Of a DNA stretch of 64,000 bases, positions 6,401 to 15,645 are shown piece after piece (position 1 is the stretch's first letter; the number at the start of each line of letters is the position of its first letter). Both the position numbers and the translations under genes were made by a program. The stretch is taken from contig JADJFE010000001.1 of assembly GCA_016708725.1 (NCBI GenBank), forward strand, positions 558,001-622,000. Reading direction: 5' to 3'. The notes beneath the pieces were generated by a model, which did not search any database, was not told the DNA's origin, and saw nothing but the letters and a program-made list of their open reading frames with translations. This DNA comes from Candidatus Aalborgicola bjergmarkensis. Its GTDB lineage: Bacteria; Pseudomonadota; Gammaproteobacteria; Burkholderiales; Burkholderiaceae_C.

Positions 6401-8596
6401 CTACAGGTCAAAGCGATCCAGGTTCATGACCTTGTTCCAGGCGGCGATGAAGTCACGCACAAATTTTTCCTGCGCGTCACTGGAAGCATAGACTTCGGCC
6501 AGTGCCCGCAGCTGGGAGTTGGAGCCAAAGACCATATCCACCACGGTGCCAGTCCACTTGACTGCGCCGGTCTTGCGATCACGGCCTTCCAGTACACCCT
6601 TTTGCGTGGCGGACTTCTGCCATTGCGTTCCCATGTCGAGCAAGTTCACAAAAAAGTCGTTGCTCAGGGTTTCAGGACGTTTGGTGAACACCCCATGCGC
6701 AGACAGGCCCACGTTGGCGTTCAGAGCGCGCATCCCGCCGATCAACACCGTCATTTCTGGCGCACTTAAGGTCAGCAATTGTGCTTTGTCCACCAACAGT
6801 TCAGCAGCCACGTCCTCAAGCCCTTTTTTGACGTAATTGCGAAAACCGTCTGCAGCGGGTTCCAACACGGCAAACGACTCCACATCGGTCTGTTCCTGCG
6901 AGGCATCCATGCGCCCTGGCTTAAAGGGCACCTGGACATCCTGACCAGCTTGTCTGGCTGCAGCCTCTACGGCTGCACAGCCCCCCAGAACAATCAGGTC
7001 TGCCAATGCGATCTTTTTGCCGCCAGACTGTGCATGGTTGAATTCCTTCTGAATGGTTTCCAGTTGGCCGAGCACCTTGGCCAGTTCAGCGGGTTGATTG
7101 ACTGCCCAGTCCTTTTGCGGCGCCAGACGGATACGCGCACCATTGGCACCACCCCGCTTGTCGCTGCCACGAAAAGTCGATGCAGACGCCCAGGCGGTGT
7201 TCACCAGCTGGGCGACAGACAGACCCGAGGCAAGCAGCCTGGCTTTCAACACCGTAATGTCCTGCGCGTCCACCAGCAGGTGGTCCACAGCGGGAATGGG
7301 GTCCTGCCAGATCAGCACCTCCTGGGGTACCAGCGCACCCAGGTAGCGCGCGCGCGGACCCATGTCACGATGCGTCAGCTTGAACCAGGCGCGGGCAAAG
7401 GCATCGGCAAATTCAGCTGGGTTCTGGTGGAAACGGCGCGAAATCTTCTCGTAGGCCGGATCAAGGCGCAAGGACAAATCGGCCGTGGTCATCATGGGCG
7501 CATGCGTCCTGGACGGATCATGTGCGTCCGCAATCATGTGCTCGGGTTTGACGTTTTTAGCCACCCACTGGTGCGCGCCGGCCGGGCTCTTGGTCAACTC
7601 CCACTCGTAGCCAAACAGCGTATCGAAATAGCCGTTATCCCATGTCGTGGGATGCGGCTTCCAGGCGCCTTCAATGCCACTGGTGGTGGTGTGCACGCCT
7701 TTGCCGCTGCCGAAGCTGTTCTTCCAGCCCAGGCCCTGCTCTTCCATCGGTGCGCCCTCGGGTTCGGGACCGACCAGCTTGGGATCCCCTGCGCCGTGGG
7801 CCTTGCCGAAGGTGTGACCACCCGCCACCAGCGCCACAGTCTCTTCGTCGTTCATGGCCATGCGGGCAAAGGTTTCACGCACATCACGGCCAGAGGCCAG
7901 CGGATCGGGATTGCCGTTCGGACCTTCCGGGTTCACGTAGATCAAACCCATTTGAACGGCGGCCAGCGGATTCTCAAGGTCACGCTCCCCCGAGTAACGT
8001 TTGTCACCCAGCCAGGAATTTTCAGACCCCCAATAGATGTCTTCTTCGGGCTCCCAGATGTCCGCACGGCCACCCGCAAAACCGAAAGTCTTGAAGCCCA
8101 TGGATTCCAGGGCAACGTTGCCGGCCAGGATCATCAGATCGGCCCAGGAAATCTTGCGGCCATATTTTTGTTTGATGGGCCACAGCAGACGGCGCGCCTT
8201 GTCGAGGTTACCGTTGTCGGGCCAGCTGTTGACAGGCGCAAAGCGCTGGTTGCCGGTGCTCGCACCACCACGGCCATCGCTAACGCGGTAGGTGCCCGCG
8301 CTATGCCAGGCCATGCGGATCATCAAGCCACCGTAATGCCCCCAGTCAGCGGGCCACCAGTCTTGCGAATCGGTCATCAAATCCCTCAGATCCTTGACCA
8401 CAGCGTTCAAGTCCAGGCTCTTGAACTCCTGGACGTAGTCAAACCCTGTGCCCATGGGGTCGGACTTGGCGCAGTGCTGATGCAAGATACTGAGCCTGAG
8501 CTGATTCGGCCACCAGTTGGTGTTCGTTTGGACAGCGCCTTTCACGGCAGGGTTAACAACGGCGCCTGAGAATGGGCACTTGGCTTCATTTGACAT
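6401..8596 (-). CDS. katG: Catalase-peroxidase KatG
   Basis: A bifunctional haem catalase-peroxidase of about 731 aa, the normal length, with duplicated peroxidase halves. The distal active-site segment MIRMAWHSAGTYR carries Arg, Trp and His. The proximal haem ligand His lies in VALVAGGHTFGKAHG. The Trp-Tyr-Met adduct residues are present: W in the distal site, Y in GLIYVNPEGPNG, and M downstream. The ATG at 8596 was chosen for its AAGGAGAAAACC ribosome site. It is the last gene of a long minus-strand iron-related run (feoA onward), 26 bp after its upstream neighbour, which couples peroxide defence to Fe(II) uptake. Confidence 0.96.
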   Translation of the reverse strand: MSNEAKCPFSGAVVNPAVKGAVQTNTNWWPNQLRLSILHQHCAKSDPMGTGFDYVQEFKSLDLNAVVKDLRDLMTDSQDWWPADWGHYGGLMIRMAWHSAGTYRVSDGRGGASTGNQRFAPVNSWPDNGNLDKARRLLWPIKQKYGRKISWADLMILAGNVALESMGFKTFGFAGGRADIWEPEEDIYWGSENSWLGDKRYSGERDLENPLAAVQMGLIYVNPEGPNGNPDPLASGRDVRETFARMAMNDEETVALVAGGHTFGKAHGAGDPKLVGPEPEGAPMEEQGLGWKNSFGSGKGVHTTTSGIEGAWKPHPTTWDNGYFDTLFGYEWELTKSPAGAHQWVAKNVKPEHMIADAHDPSRTHAPMMTTADLSLRLDPAYEKISRRFHQNPAEFADAFARAWFKLTHRDMGPRARYLGALVPQEVLIWQDPIPAVDHLLVDAQDITVLKARLLASGLSVAQLVNTAWASASTFRGSDKRGGANGARIRLAPQKDWAVNQPAELAKVLGQLETIQKEFNHAQSGGKKIALADLIVLGGCAAVEAAARQAGQDVQVPFKPGRMDASQEQTDVESFAVLEPAADGFRNYVKKGLEDVAAELLVDKAQLLTLSAPEMTVLIGGMRALNANVGLSAHGVFTKRPETLSNDFFVNLLDMGTQWQKSATQKGVLEGRDRKTGAVKWTGTVVDMVFGSNSQLRALAEVYASSDAQEKFVRDFIAAWNKVMNLDRFDL

Positions 8597-8622
8597 GGTT
8601 TTCTCCTTGTGTGGTTTGCAAT

Positions 8623-9792
8623 TCAATCAATTGTGACGGGACAAGTCAGAGAGTTCTGAGCAGAGCAGACTTTGAGAATATCAAACGGTGCTTCGTTGAG
8701 CCTGCGTGCGCGAAGCTGACCGCCATTTTTCCCGCCGAAACGAACATTGGTCATGTTCCGGTCATCGTCATGGACAATAAACAAGCGCCCATCGCCCAGT
8801 AGGGTTAGCCCTTCGGCTTTGTGTGGCAGTTCAAATGGCAAACCGTCGCTGGTTCTGACCAGTTGCAACGACGAACCCAACGTGCCGTTGTTATCCGGCA
8901 GAACCCATAGGTAGGCACCCACCGATTTCTCCTCGTCATTTTCAAACGTCGTTAGCACGTAAAGCTGTTTTTTTGTAGCATCGTATTCGATACTTGATAT
9001 GCCGACTTTTCGCCCAACGATGCTGGCGGCATCCGAAAAGTCGCGGATGACTTCCAATTCGGCTTTTTCATCGAGAATAAATTCGCCATTCCTGATTGCA
9101 TACTTACCCTCGATCAGGGTCACGTGGTAGTCAAATGCGGTATAGGTCAGACCGATTTCGCGGATACCAAAGATGATCCGATTGTCCGGCAGGAGCGCGA
9201 TGCCCTCCAGCTTGAAATAATCCGCCTGCTCGCCGAATTTCTTACGAATCGCCTTACCAAGCAAGCCCCTGATTGCCCGTGAACTTTCGATGCCGTCGCG
9301 TTGGCTGGAGGAAACAATTTTTGCCTTCTGCGGGTCTGCAGTCGGCCAGGATATCAGCATGTTGAACTTATCCAGAGCAGAGTCTGCTTCATGGTAGCGG
9401 TCAAATGCCGTCGCGGCGATCACGTAATGTCCGTCCGGGGCCACGGACATGGCTTCGAATTTGCTGGCTTGTGAAAAGGGCAGGAAGGAATAAAAGCTCC
9501 GTGTCCCGCTTCCCTGAAAAACGCTGCCCGAATAAGGCATCGAAAAGACGCTCGACTCTTTGCCTGATTTTGGCGGTTTGTCGTTTCCAAACACAAGATA
9601 GCCATTGCCATCGGCCCCGGTACGCACCCAGACGACCGCTGACAGTTCGCAGCTGACAGAGGGCAATTCCGAGCAGACCACGGTACCCGATTGCTCAATG
9701 ATCGCAGTGTAGGCGGGCGGTATGTCTGCACCTACGCCAATTGGGAACGTGGCGAGCGCAGCGATGGCAAGCATCAGGAGCAGATTGTTCAT
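8623..9792 (-). CDS. Secreted esterase/phytase-like beta-propeller protein
   Basis: A 389-aa exported protein: MNNLLLMLAIAALATFPIGVGA is a signal peptide with a likely cleavage after GVGA. The rest contains repeated beta-propeller-like blades, for example FEAMSVAPDGHYVIAATAFDRYH, KLEGIALLPDNRIIFGIREIG and KAEGLTLLGDGRLFIVHDDDRN. The EG(I/L)...DGR...V.DDD pattern resembles phytase-like/SdiA-regulated periplasmic propellers that bind Ca2+. The substrate is unknown. The start overlaps the 3' end of the P-type ATPase gene by 4 bp and katG follows, so it belongs to the iron operon and probably works in the periplasm. Confidence 0.65.
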   Translation of the reverse strand: MNNLLLMLAIAALATFPIGVGADIPPAYTAIIEQSGTVVCSELPSVSCELSAVVWVRTGADGNGYLVFGNDKPPKSGKESSVFSMPYSGSVFQGSGTRSFYSFLPFSQASKFEAMSVAPDGHYVIAATAFDRYHEADSALDKFNMLISWPTADPQKAKIVSSSQRDGIESSRAIRGLLGKAIRKKFGEQADYFKLEGIALLPDNRIIFGIREIGLTYTAFDYHVTLIEGKYAIRNGEFILDEKAELEVIRDFSDAASIVGRKVGISSIEYDATKKQLYVLTTFENDEEKSVGAYLWVLPDNNGTLGSSLQLVRTSDGLPFELPHKAEGLTLLGDGRLFIVHDDDRNMTNVRFGGKNGGQLRARRLNEAPFDILKVCSAQNSLTCPVTID

Positions 9793-11873
9793 GGACGACG
9801 TAAGGCGTTGAGCAGGATGCCGATGGTACTGCCATTGTGCAGCAGGGATGTACTGACCGGGGAGAGCAGACCGAGCACGGCAGCGGCCAGAATGCCGGTA
9901 TTGAGTCCGACGGTCAGCCGGTAGTTGGTGTCGATGCGCCGCATGACTGCGTTGGCCAGCGCCTTGGCGTCGGCTACCCGTTCGATCTTGTCTTCGAGCA
10001 GGGCGATGTCGGCCGTCATGCGGGCAATGTCGGCGCCTTTTTGCATGGCGATGCCGACGTGCGCGCCTGCCAATGCCGGGGCGTCGTTGATACCGTCGCC
10101 CACAAAAGCGATGTGATGACCGCTGGCGGATAGTTCTTCAACGATACGCGCCTTGTCCTCGGGCAAGAGTTCGGCGTGGCATTCGTCGATACCAAGCTCG
10201 GCTGCCAGCTCCTGGGCACGTTGCCGGTGATCGCCGCTGAGCAACAGGATTTTCTTGACACCCAGTTGGCGCAGACGTTGCAGCGTTGCCGCGCTGGCGG
10301 CGCGAACTTCGTCTTTGAGCGCGAGAATGCCCAGCAGCTTGCCACCGTAGCCGATGTAGAGCAGCATCTTGCCTTCGCTGCGCAGGCGTTCGATCACCGC
10401 CTCGTGCGGGCTGACGTCAATCATTTCGTCTTCCTCGACGAAGTGGCGCGAGCCAACCACAATGCGTTTGCCCTCCATGACGCTGGCCACGCCGTGGGCA
10501 ACAATGAACTGCACTTCCTGGTGATCGAAGTGGTGCCGACTTGATGTCGCCTGTGCGGCCGCGACCACCGCCAGCGCGAGTGGATGAAAATAATGTTCCT
10601 CAACCGAAGCGGCGAGACAGATCAGGTCGCTTGGCGTGTAGGCGCTGTCGAAAGCAACCGAGTCAGTCACTTCCAGCGTTCCCTCGGTCAGCGTGCCGGT
10701 CTTGTCGAAAATGAAAGTGTCGGCTTCGGCCAACCGCTCAAGCGCGTTACCGCCCTTGACCAGAATGCCAGCTTTTCCCGCAGCGTACATGGCCGATTTG
10801 AACGCCACGGGCGTTGCCAGCTTGAGCGCGCAGGAGTAGTCGGCTTGCAGCACCGACGCCATGCGGGTCGGGTCGCCCGACAACAGATAAGCGGCCCCGG
10901 CCAGGCCGAGAATCGACGGTACCAACCGGTCGGCCAGCTTTGCCGCGTTGAGCTGGGCCTGGGTCTTGGTGAGCAACGATTGCGCCACGTAATCGGCGAT
11001 CCGCGCGGCCGCAGTGCGGCTGCCGACTTGCTCGGCGTAGATGACGAGGCGGCCATCCTCGACCAGGGTTCCAGAAAGTACGGTGCTGCCGCGCTCCTTG
11101 GTGACCGCCACGCCTTCGCCAGTCATCGCCGCTTCATTGACCGTAGCCAGACCGCCCAACACCGTGCCATCGACCGGAATGACCGTGCCGGTCGCAACAA
11201 TCACGGTGTCGCCAACCACCAATTCCTGGCACGCAATCAAGGTCTCGACACCATCGCGCTCGACCCAGACCTGGTCGCTGCTTGGCCGTAGCAAATGCCG
11301 GAGCAGGTCGTCGGAGCGGCGGGCAATCGAGTCTTCCATGTAGCCCCCGAGCGCCAGCATGAAGGTTGTGGCATTAGCTGCCGCAAAGTCCCGGCGCGCC
11401 AGGGAAATCGATACCGCCAGCGCTTCGAGCACATGCGAATTAACCCCTTCGCTGACCAAGTCGCCAGCGGCGTGTCTGAACAAGGGCGTGGCTGCAGCCA
11501 AGGCCAACGGCAACTGCAATCGGGCGGGTTGCTGGCTGCTATTGGTCAGCAAATTGACCAGGCTCATCAGAACCGCCCTGGCATCGAGCGGGCCAGCGCC
11601 CTGGTTCGCACCCGCCGCCATGGCGAGCGGCGAGAGTGTGAGAATGGCGGCGTGCAGCTTGGTGGCATCAATCAATTCTTCGTCGAAGTGGACCACCAGC
11701 GCATTCGCCTGCGGATTGACCCGCGCCGCAATCACGCCATGCAGATTTTCCACCGCCAGTTGCATGCCTGCACTTTCGCTGGCCATACCGCGCGTGCATC
11801 GATAGCGGAAGCGAACCCGCCCACGCAAGCAGTGGGCAATCTCCAACCGAGCGAACCAGACGCCTATGCTCAC
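9789..11873 (-). CDS. P1B-type heavy-metal ATPase, ferrosome FezB-like candidate
   Basis: A 694-aa metal-pumping P-type ATPase. The phosphorylation motif FIFDKTGTLTEG has its Asp near residue 390. GDGINDAPALAGAHVGIAM is the hinge motif, and AMTGEGVAV represents the actuator TGE loop. The intramembrane metal motif is SCALKLATP (about residue 347) instead of the CPC of Cu/Zn/Cd pumps. The N-terminus has an HMA-like region opening with HCLRGRVRFRYRC, a GRxR motif also present in a neighbouring small gene. Context (feoAB, small membrane proteins, katG, Fur box) suggests iron as substrate. From memory of the family, the SC motif and GRxR N-terminus recall P1B-6 ATPases of ferrosome clusters; that specific call is inference. 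Confidence 0.85.
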   Translation of the reverse strand: MSIGVWFARLEIAHCLRGRVRFRYRCTRGMASESAGMQLAVENLHGVIAARVNPQANALVVHFDEELIDATKLHAAILTLSPLAMAAGANQGAGPLDARAVLMSLVNLLTNSSQQPARLQLPLALAAATPLFRHAAGDLVSEGVNSHVLEALAVSISLARRDFAAANATTFMLALGGYMEDSIARRSDDLLRHLLRPSSDQVWVERDGVETLIACQELVVGDTVIVATGTVIPVDGTVLGGLATVNEAAMTGEGVAVTKERGSTVLSGTLVEDGRLVIYAEQVGSRTAAARIADYVAQSLLTKTQAQLNAAKLADRLVPSILGLAGAAYLLSGDPTRMASVLQADYSCALKLATPVAFKSAMYAAGKAGILVKGGNALERLAEADTFIFDKTGTLTEGTLEVTDSVAFDSAYTPSDLICLAASVEEHYFHPLALAVVAAAQATSSRHHFDHQEVQFIVAHGVASVMEGKRIVVGSRHFVEEDEMIDVSPHEAVIERLRSEGKMLLYIGYGGKLLGILALKDEVRAASAATLQRLRQLGVKKILLLSGDHRQRAQELAAELGIDECHAELLPEDKARIVEELSASGHHIAFVGDGINDAPALAGAHVGIAMQKGADIARMTADIALLEDKIERVADAKALANAVMRRIDTNYRLTVGLNTGILAAAVLGLLSPVSTSLLHNGSTIGILLNALRRP

Positions 11874-12205
11874 AAGGTCTCCTGGCGTTCCGCCTCCACT
11901 TCGGCCTGCATGTCGGCCATCTGTTCCTTGAATTCGGCCACGCCACCCATCAGGCTGGTGTAAAGATTAATCCCTGATTTCATCAGTTTGCTGCGTAGTT
12001 CTTCGTCGCTCAGCACATAAGTCACTGCCGCACCCAGTGCCGCTCCAAGCAGGAACTGTTCGGCGCGTCCGTTCGGCAACATACCAGCCAGACCGTTCAT
12101 CAGCCCGCCGTTGCGCCCATTCATACCCTGCATTCTTTCCATCTTTTTCATCTGGAATTTCATCGCCGCTTGTTGGGCCTTTTTCTTTTGTTTTTTCTTG
12201 CTCAT
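11870..12205 (-). CDS. Small Lys/Met-rich membrane-anchored protein
   Basis: A 111-aa protein starting MSKKKQKKKAQQAAMKFQMK. The N-terminus is very basic and rich in Met and Gly (MERMQGMNGRNGGLMNGLAGM). One hydrophobic Gly/Ala helix follows (QFLLGAALGAAVTYVL, about residues 50-65), then a charged amphipathic tail (MADMQAEVEAERQE). The ATG at 12205 is chosen for AGGAGATGTGAC upstream. It overlaps the P-type ATPase start by 4 bp, so the two are likely co-translated. No enzymatic motif. In ferrosome- and magnetosome-like clusters, small proteins of this make-up associate with organelle membranes; that role here is inference. Confidence 0.7.
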   Translation of the reverse strand: MSKKKQKKKAQQAAMKFQMKKMERMQGMNGRNGGLMNGLAGMLPNGRAEQFLLGAALGAAVTYVLSDEELRSKLMKSGINLYTSLMGGVAEFKEQMADMQAEVEAERQETL

Positions 12206-12206
12206 G

Positions 12207-12545
12207 TCACATCTCCTGGGGTGTTTGTTGCGCGTTTGCGCGCAAGGTTTGTTCAATCGTGAGGACCGTCGTTGCACCGGCTGCAACAGCAATCAGTGCG
12301 CGCAGGGCATTGCGTCGGACCAGGGCCTCTGCTGCAACCGAACCGGCTGCCAGTGCGATTCCGCCCTGCAGGGCGTGGCGCAGAATGCGTCGGCCATCGA
12401 AGGTTTGACCGTTGGCGCTGAACTGCCGCTGCGCACGATCCTGAAATGTCGCAAGCAACCCGGTGGCGACGAAACCGCGCGTAAAGTCCGACGCCAACAT
12501 CCTGCCCATCGGTGCGCGGGCTGGTTTTTTAGCGCGTTTTTTCAT
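12207..12545 (-). CDS. Small membrane protein of the iron operon
   Basis: 112 aa, MKKRAKKPARAPMGRMLASDF at the N-terminus (strongly basic). Two hydrophobic Ala/Gly-rich helices follow: ILRHALQGGIALAAGSVAAEALV and ALRALIAVAAGATTVLTIEQTL. I recognise no named family. It starts 4 bp inside the preceding gene and ends one base before the next, so it belongs to the same transcript. Likely an integral membrane protein with an exposed basic tail. Confidence 0.65.
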   Translation of the reverse strand: MKKRAKKPARAPMGRMLASDFTRGFVATGLLATFQDRAQRQFSANGQTFDGRRILRHALQGGIALAAGSVAAEALVRRNALRALIAVAAGATTVLTIEQTLRANAQQTPQEM

Positions 12546-12871
12546 GATTCAGCCGATTCCGTTGGGTCGGGCTTGGTGGTTTCATCGACTGGCGCTTCGG
12601 CTTCAGGCAAGGTCTCACCGGCTGGCGTCAGCTTGGTGCGCAGCCGTGCCGATGAGGCTTCTACCGCCGACAAGCCAGCAATCGCTGCCTCGCGCAATGT
12701 TTGCTGCGTGGCATCCAGGCTGCTGGCTGTTTTTTCGCGCCCGCTGGCGGTCACTTCCCGCAGCCGCTTCTGCGCAGCAATGGCGTTGGTTTTTGCCCTG
12801 CCGCTCTTGAGCCAGCGAACAGCGGCGGCACCGGCCAGGATGCCGGTGGAAAAGGTGAGCAAAGGGTGCAC
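12542..12871 (-). CDS. YtxH-like small membrane protein of the iron operon
   Basis: 109 aa with a single N-terminal hydrophobic segment (LLTFSTGILAGAAAVRWLKSG), then a long amphipathic, Ala/Glu/Lys-rich helical part (AIAAQKRLREVTASGREKTA and on) and an acidic, proline-containing tail. The layout is that of YtxH-like or apolipoprotein-like anchored helices. No catalytic motif. The stop overlaps the next gene's start. Probably a structural or scaffolding component of whatever membrane structure this operon builds. Confidence 0.65.
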   Translation of the reverse strand: MHPLLTFSTGILAGAAAVRWLKSGRAKTNAIAAQKRLREVTASGREKTASSLDATQQTLREAAIAGLSAVEASSARLRTKLTPAGETLPEAEAPVDETTKPDPTESAES

Positions 12872-12904
12872 GAATAGTTCCTTTCATCAGGGGTTGGAAA
12901 AAAA

Positions 12905-13390
12905 TCATTTGATCAAGTTGCGGCGATGCACGCCCAGGTGCACCAGCAAAAACAGCGTGAAGACGCCGCCCGTTACGGCGTGCAGGTTCTTCTTTCCCAG
13001 CGCAGCCAGGGCCAGCGAGAGCGGAAAACTGGCCAGCATAGCGACCTTGGCGACACGATTGAACTGTCTGGGCGTTGACCGCCGCCGCTCGACCACTGGC
13101 GCAGTCGCCATTTTTGCTTCGTCCGGCAGATCGGAGGCGGTCGCTGGTTCGCCCAACACACGCCCACACAAGATAGCAACTTGGGACTCCATGGTGCGCT
13201 GGTCACAGCGTGTCAAATCGTAATGAAACAACAGGCTACCAACGGTCACATTCGGCTCGACTATCAACGCACCATCCAGCGTATGGAGTGCAGCTTGCAG
13301 CCGGGCGTTGCAGCGCCCCTCGCGCAGCGCCGGGTGTCGTAACCTGATGCGCCCCGGCAGGCAAGAGGCCAGCACATTGTTTCGCGCCAT
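12905..13390 (-). CDS. HMA-like domain membrane protein with GRxR motif
   Basis: 161 aa. The N-terminal 75 residues form a heavy-metal-associated-like ferredoxin fold beginning LASCLPGRIRLRHPALR, with a VEPNVTVGSLLFHYD strand but without the CxxC metal pair of classical HMA domains. A Pro/Arg linker (ERRRSTPRQFNRVAK) leads to two hydrophobic helices near the C-terminus (VAMLASFPLSLALAALG and GGVFTLFLLVHLGV). The GRxR entrance matches that of the P1B-type ATPase four genes downstream. The start lies one base beyond the end of feoB. Possible FezC-like role; function unproven. Confidence 0.7.
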   Translation of the reverse strand: MARNNVLASCLPGRIRLRHPALREGRCNARLQAALHTLDGALIVEPNVTVGSLLFHYDLTRCDQRTMESQVAILCGRVLGEPATASDLPDEAKMATAPVVERRRSTPRQFNRVAKVAMLASFPLSLALAALGKKNLHAVTGGVFTLFLLVHLGVHRRNLIK

Positions 13391-13391
13391 C

Positions 13392-15285
13392 TCACCCGGC
13401 TCCTAGTGCCAGGGCAACGCGGTACGTGACAAACGACGCCAGATAAGCCAGTCCGAACAGATAGCCCGCCATAATGGCCGGCATCGCCCAGCCGCCCGTT
13501 TCACGTTTCACGGCGGCCAGTGTGGCCAGGCATTGCGGCGCAAAAACGAACCATGCGAGCAGTGATAGCGCAGTGGCCAGACTCCACTGCTGGGCAATCA
13601 GCGGCTCCAGCGCCGTCGCGGTTTCCTCCCCGGTAGCAGCAATGGCATACACCGTGCCGAGCGCGCTGACGGCGACTTCGCGTGCCGCCAGTCCCGGCAC
13701 CAGTGCGATGCTGATCTGCCAGTTGAAACCAATCGGATCGAAGACCGTCGCCAGGCCGCGGCCAAGGGTCCCGGCCAGGCTGTATTCGATGGCCGCTCCG
13801 GTGGCGTCCTCTGGCGGTGCCGGGTAGCTGGCCAGCACCCACAACAGGATCGACAGCGTCAGAATGATGGTACCGACCCGCTTGAGGAAAATCATCACGC
13901 GCTGCCAGAGTCCGATGGCCACGTTGCGAATGGTTGGTAAATGGTAAGTCGGCAGCTCCATCATCAGCGAACTCACCTGCCGCCCGGCAGCGGTAAAGCG
14001 TTTCAGCAGCCAGCTCACCGCCATGGCGCCAACGATGCCGGCAGCGTAAAGGCCGAACAACACCAGGCCTTGCAGTTCCACCCAGCCGCCAACCATTCTT
14101 TGCGGGATAAAGGCACCAATCAAAAGCGCATAAACCGGCAGACGCGCCGAACAGGTCATCAAAGGCGCCAGCATGATCGTCACCAGTCGGTCGCGTGGAC
14201 TGGCAATGGTGCGCGTCGCCATGATGCCGGGGATGGCGCAGGCGAAGCTCGACAGCAGCGGGATAAACGAGCGCCCCAACAGGCCGACGCTGCCCATCAC
14301 GCGGTCAAGCAGGAATGCGGCGCGCGGCAGATAACCCGATTCTTCGAGCACCAGGATGAAGAAAAACAGGATCACGATCTGCGGCAGAAAGACCAGTACG
14401 CCACCGGCACCGGCGATCACGCCGTCGATCAGCAGCCCCTTGAGCCAGCCCTCCGGCAGCGCGCCACCGATGGTCTCGCTGACCCAGGCTGTGGCGGATT
14501 TGATCAGATTCATGGGCAACTCGGCCCAGGCAAACACCGCCTGAAAGATCAGGAACAGCACCAGCGCCAACACCAGCGGCCCGACAACCGGGTGCAGGAT
14601 CACACGGTCGATACGGTCGCTGACCGTATTGGGCACCAGATCGTCGACTCCCAAGCGCTCAAGAATCGCGCGCACGACCTCATGATACGCCCTGCGTATG
14701 GGCCGCATCGGGCACCGCCAGCGCTTCGGCCGGCACCAGCTTCTTCCACGCAGCGGGGTCTTCGAGCGAGCGCCGCAGGTCATCGACACCATCGGCCCGG
14801 ATGCCAACCGTACTTACTACCGGCACGCCCAATTCGCGCGACAAAGCTGCCGGGTCAATGACGATGCCCTGCTTCCTGGCCAGATCGGCCATGTTGAGCG
14901 CCACCACGCAAGGCAGTCCGAGCCGCCGCACCGCCAGCACCAGCCGCAGGTTGCGGCGCAGATTGGTCGCATCGACCACACAAACCGCAAGGTCGGGTCG
15001 TTTTTCCCCCTGAGCGCGGCCAAACAAGACATCGCAGGTGACCCGTTCGTCCGGCGAGCGCGGGTAGAGGCTGTAGGTGCCAGGCAGATCCAGCACACGC
15101 AGGTTTTTGCCTGACGACGTAGTGAGCCTGCCCTCCTTGCGCTCAACCGTCACACCGGCGTAGTTGGCCACCTTCTGGCGGCTGCCCGTGAGCAGGTTGT
15201 ACAGCGCAGTCTTGCCGCAATTGGGATTGCCAACCAGGGCGACCAGCGGACCGCCAGGATGGAAATGCACGACGGCTTCGTTCAT
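13392..15285 (-). pseudogene. feoB: Ferrous iron transporter FeoB, one-base frameshift
   Basis: Fe(II) uptake GTPase/permease split into two frames. The N-terminal G-domain (start ATG 15285, MNEAVVHFHPGGPLVALVGN) has G1 GNPNCGKTALYN, G2/G3 NYAGVTVERKEG with LDLPGTYSL, and G4 NMAD. The membrane part starts in a second frame and carries the FeoB gate segments SSFACAIPGIMATRTI and LMTCSARLPVYALL. The switch falls near 14690-14700: the frames join as PDAAHTQ/AYHEVVRAILERLG if one G is removed from CAGGGCG. Otherwise the protein is complete at about 630 aa, so this could be a sequencing error. feoA overlaps by 4 bp. Confidence 0.9.
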
Positions 15286-15563
15286 GACAAACCTTCCATC
15301 CGTTCGGGCATCGGCACGACGTGAATGCATGCCGCCTCAGCAGCGCGCAAGGCAAAAGTGGAACTGCCGACCCGAACGACCAATGGATCATTTCCTGGCA
15401 AACCCCGCGCCATCAGCATGACGGGTTCGCCCGGAATAAAGCCGATTTCCTCCAGCCAGCGCCCCCATTCCGGGGCATGAGGCGGCGCACCAACTGCATG
15501 CACCAGTTGCGCTTCGCCTATGGTGGCAACATGGAGTGGAAAGGATTTTTTGGGAGTACCCAT
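15282..15563 (-). CDS. feoA: FeoA-family protein
   Basis: A 93-aa SH3-like FeoA domain that works with FeoB in Fe(II) import. WGRWLEEIGFIPGEPVMLMARG is the hallmark LxxMGhxPG-type segment, then DPLVVRVGSSTFALRAAEAACIHV is the usual ...V...g..iaLr..eA..I.V ending. It is the first gene of the feo run and overlaps feoB by 4 bp. A Fur-box-like palindrome lies about 47 bp upstream of its ATG, which points to induction under iron limitation. Confidence 0.93.
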   Translation of the reverse strand: MGTPKKSFPLHVATIGEAQLVHAVGAPPHAPEWGRWLEEIGFIPGEPVMLMARGLPGNDPLVVRVGSSTFALRAAEAACIHVVPMPERMEGLS

Positions 15564-15609
15564 GATGGAACCTCAATGTGAATCTGACAGTGCATGCAAG
15601 CATAGCATA

Positions 15610-15626
15610 TTGAGAATGATTCTCAA
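15610..15626. promoter_or_regulatory. Putative Fur box upstream of feoA
   Basis: TTGAGAATGATTCTCAA is a perfect 17-base palindrome around a central G, close to the core of the Fur consensus (GATAATGATAATCATTATC). It sits in the 82-bp gap between feoA and the end of the hydroxyacid oxidase gene on the minus strand, the right place to control the feoA-to-katG run. Confidence 0.75.
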
Positions 15627-15645
15627 ATAGAGAGCGCGCACAATT

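Noticed and set aside
6779..8569. 596-codon plus-strand open frame opposite katG
   Set aside because: Antisense artefact of katG codon usage; no recognisable motif and no ribosome site.
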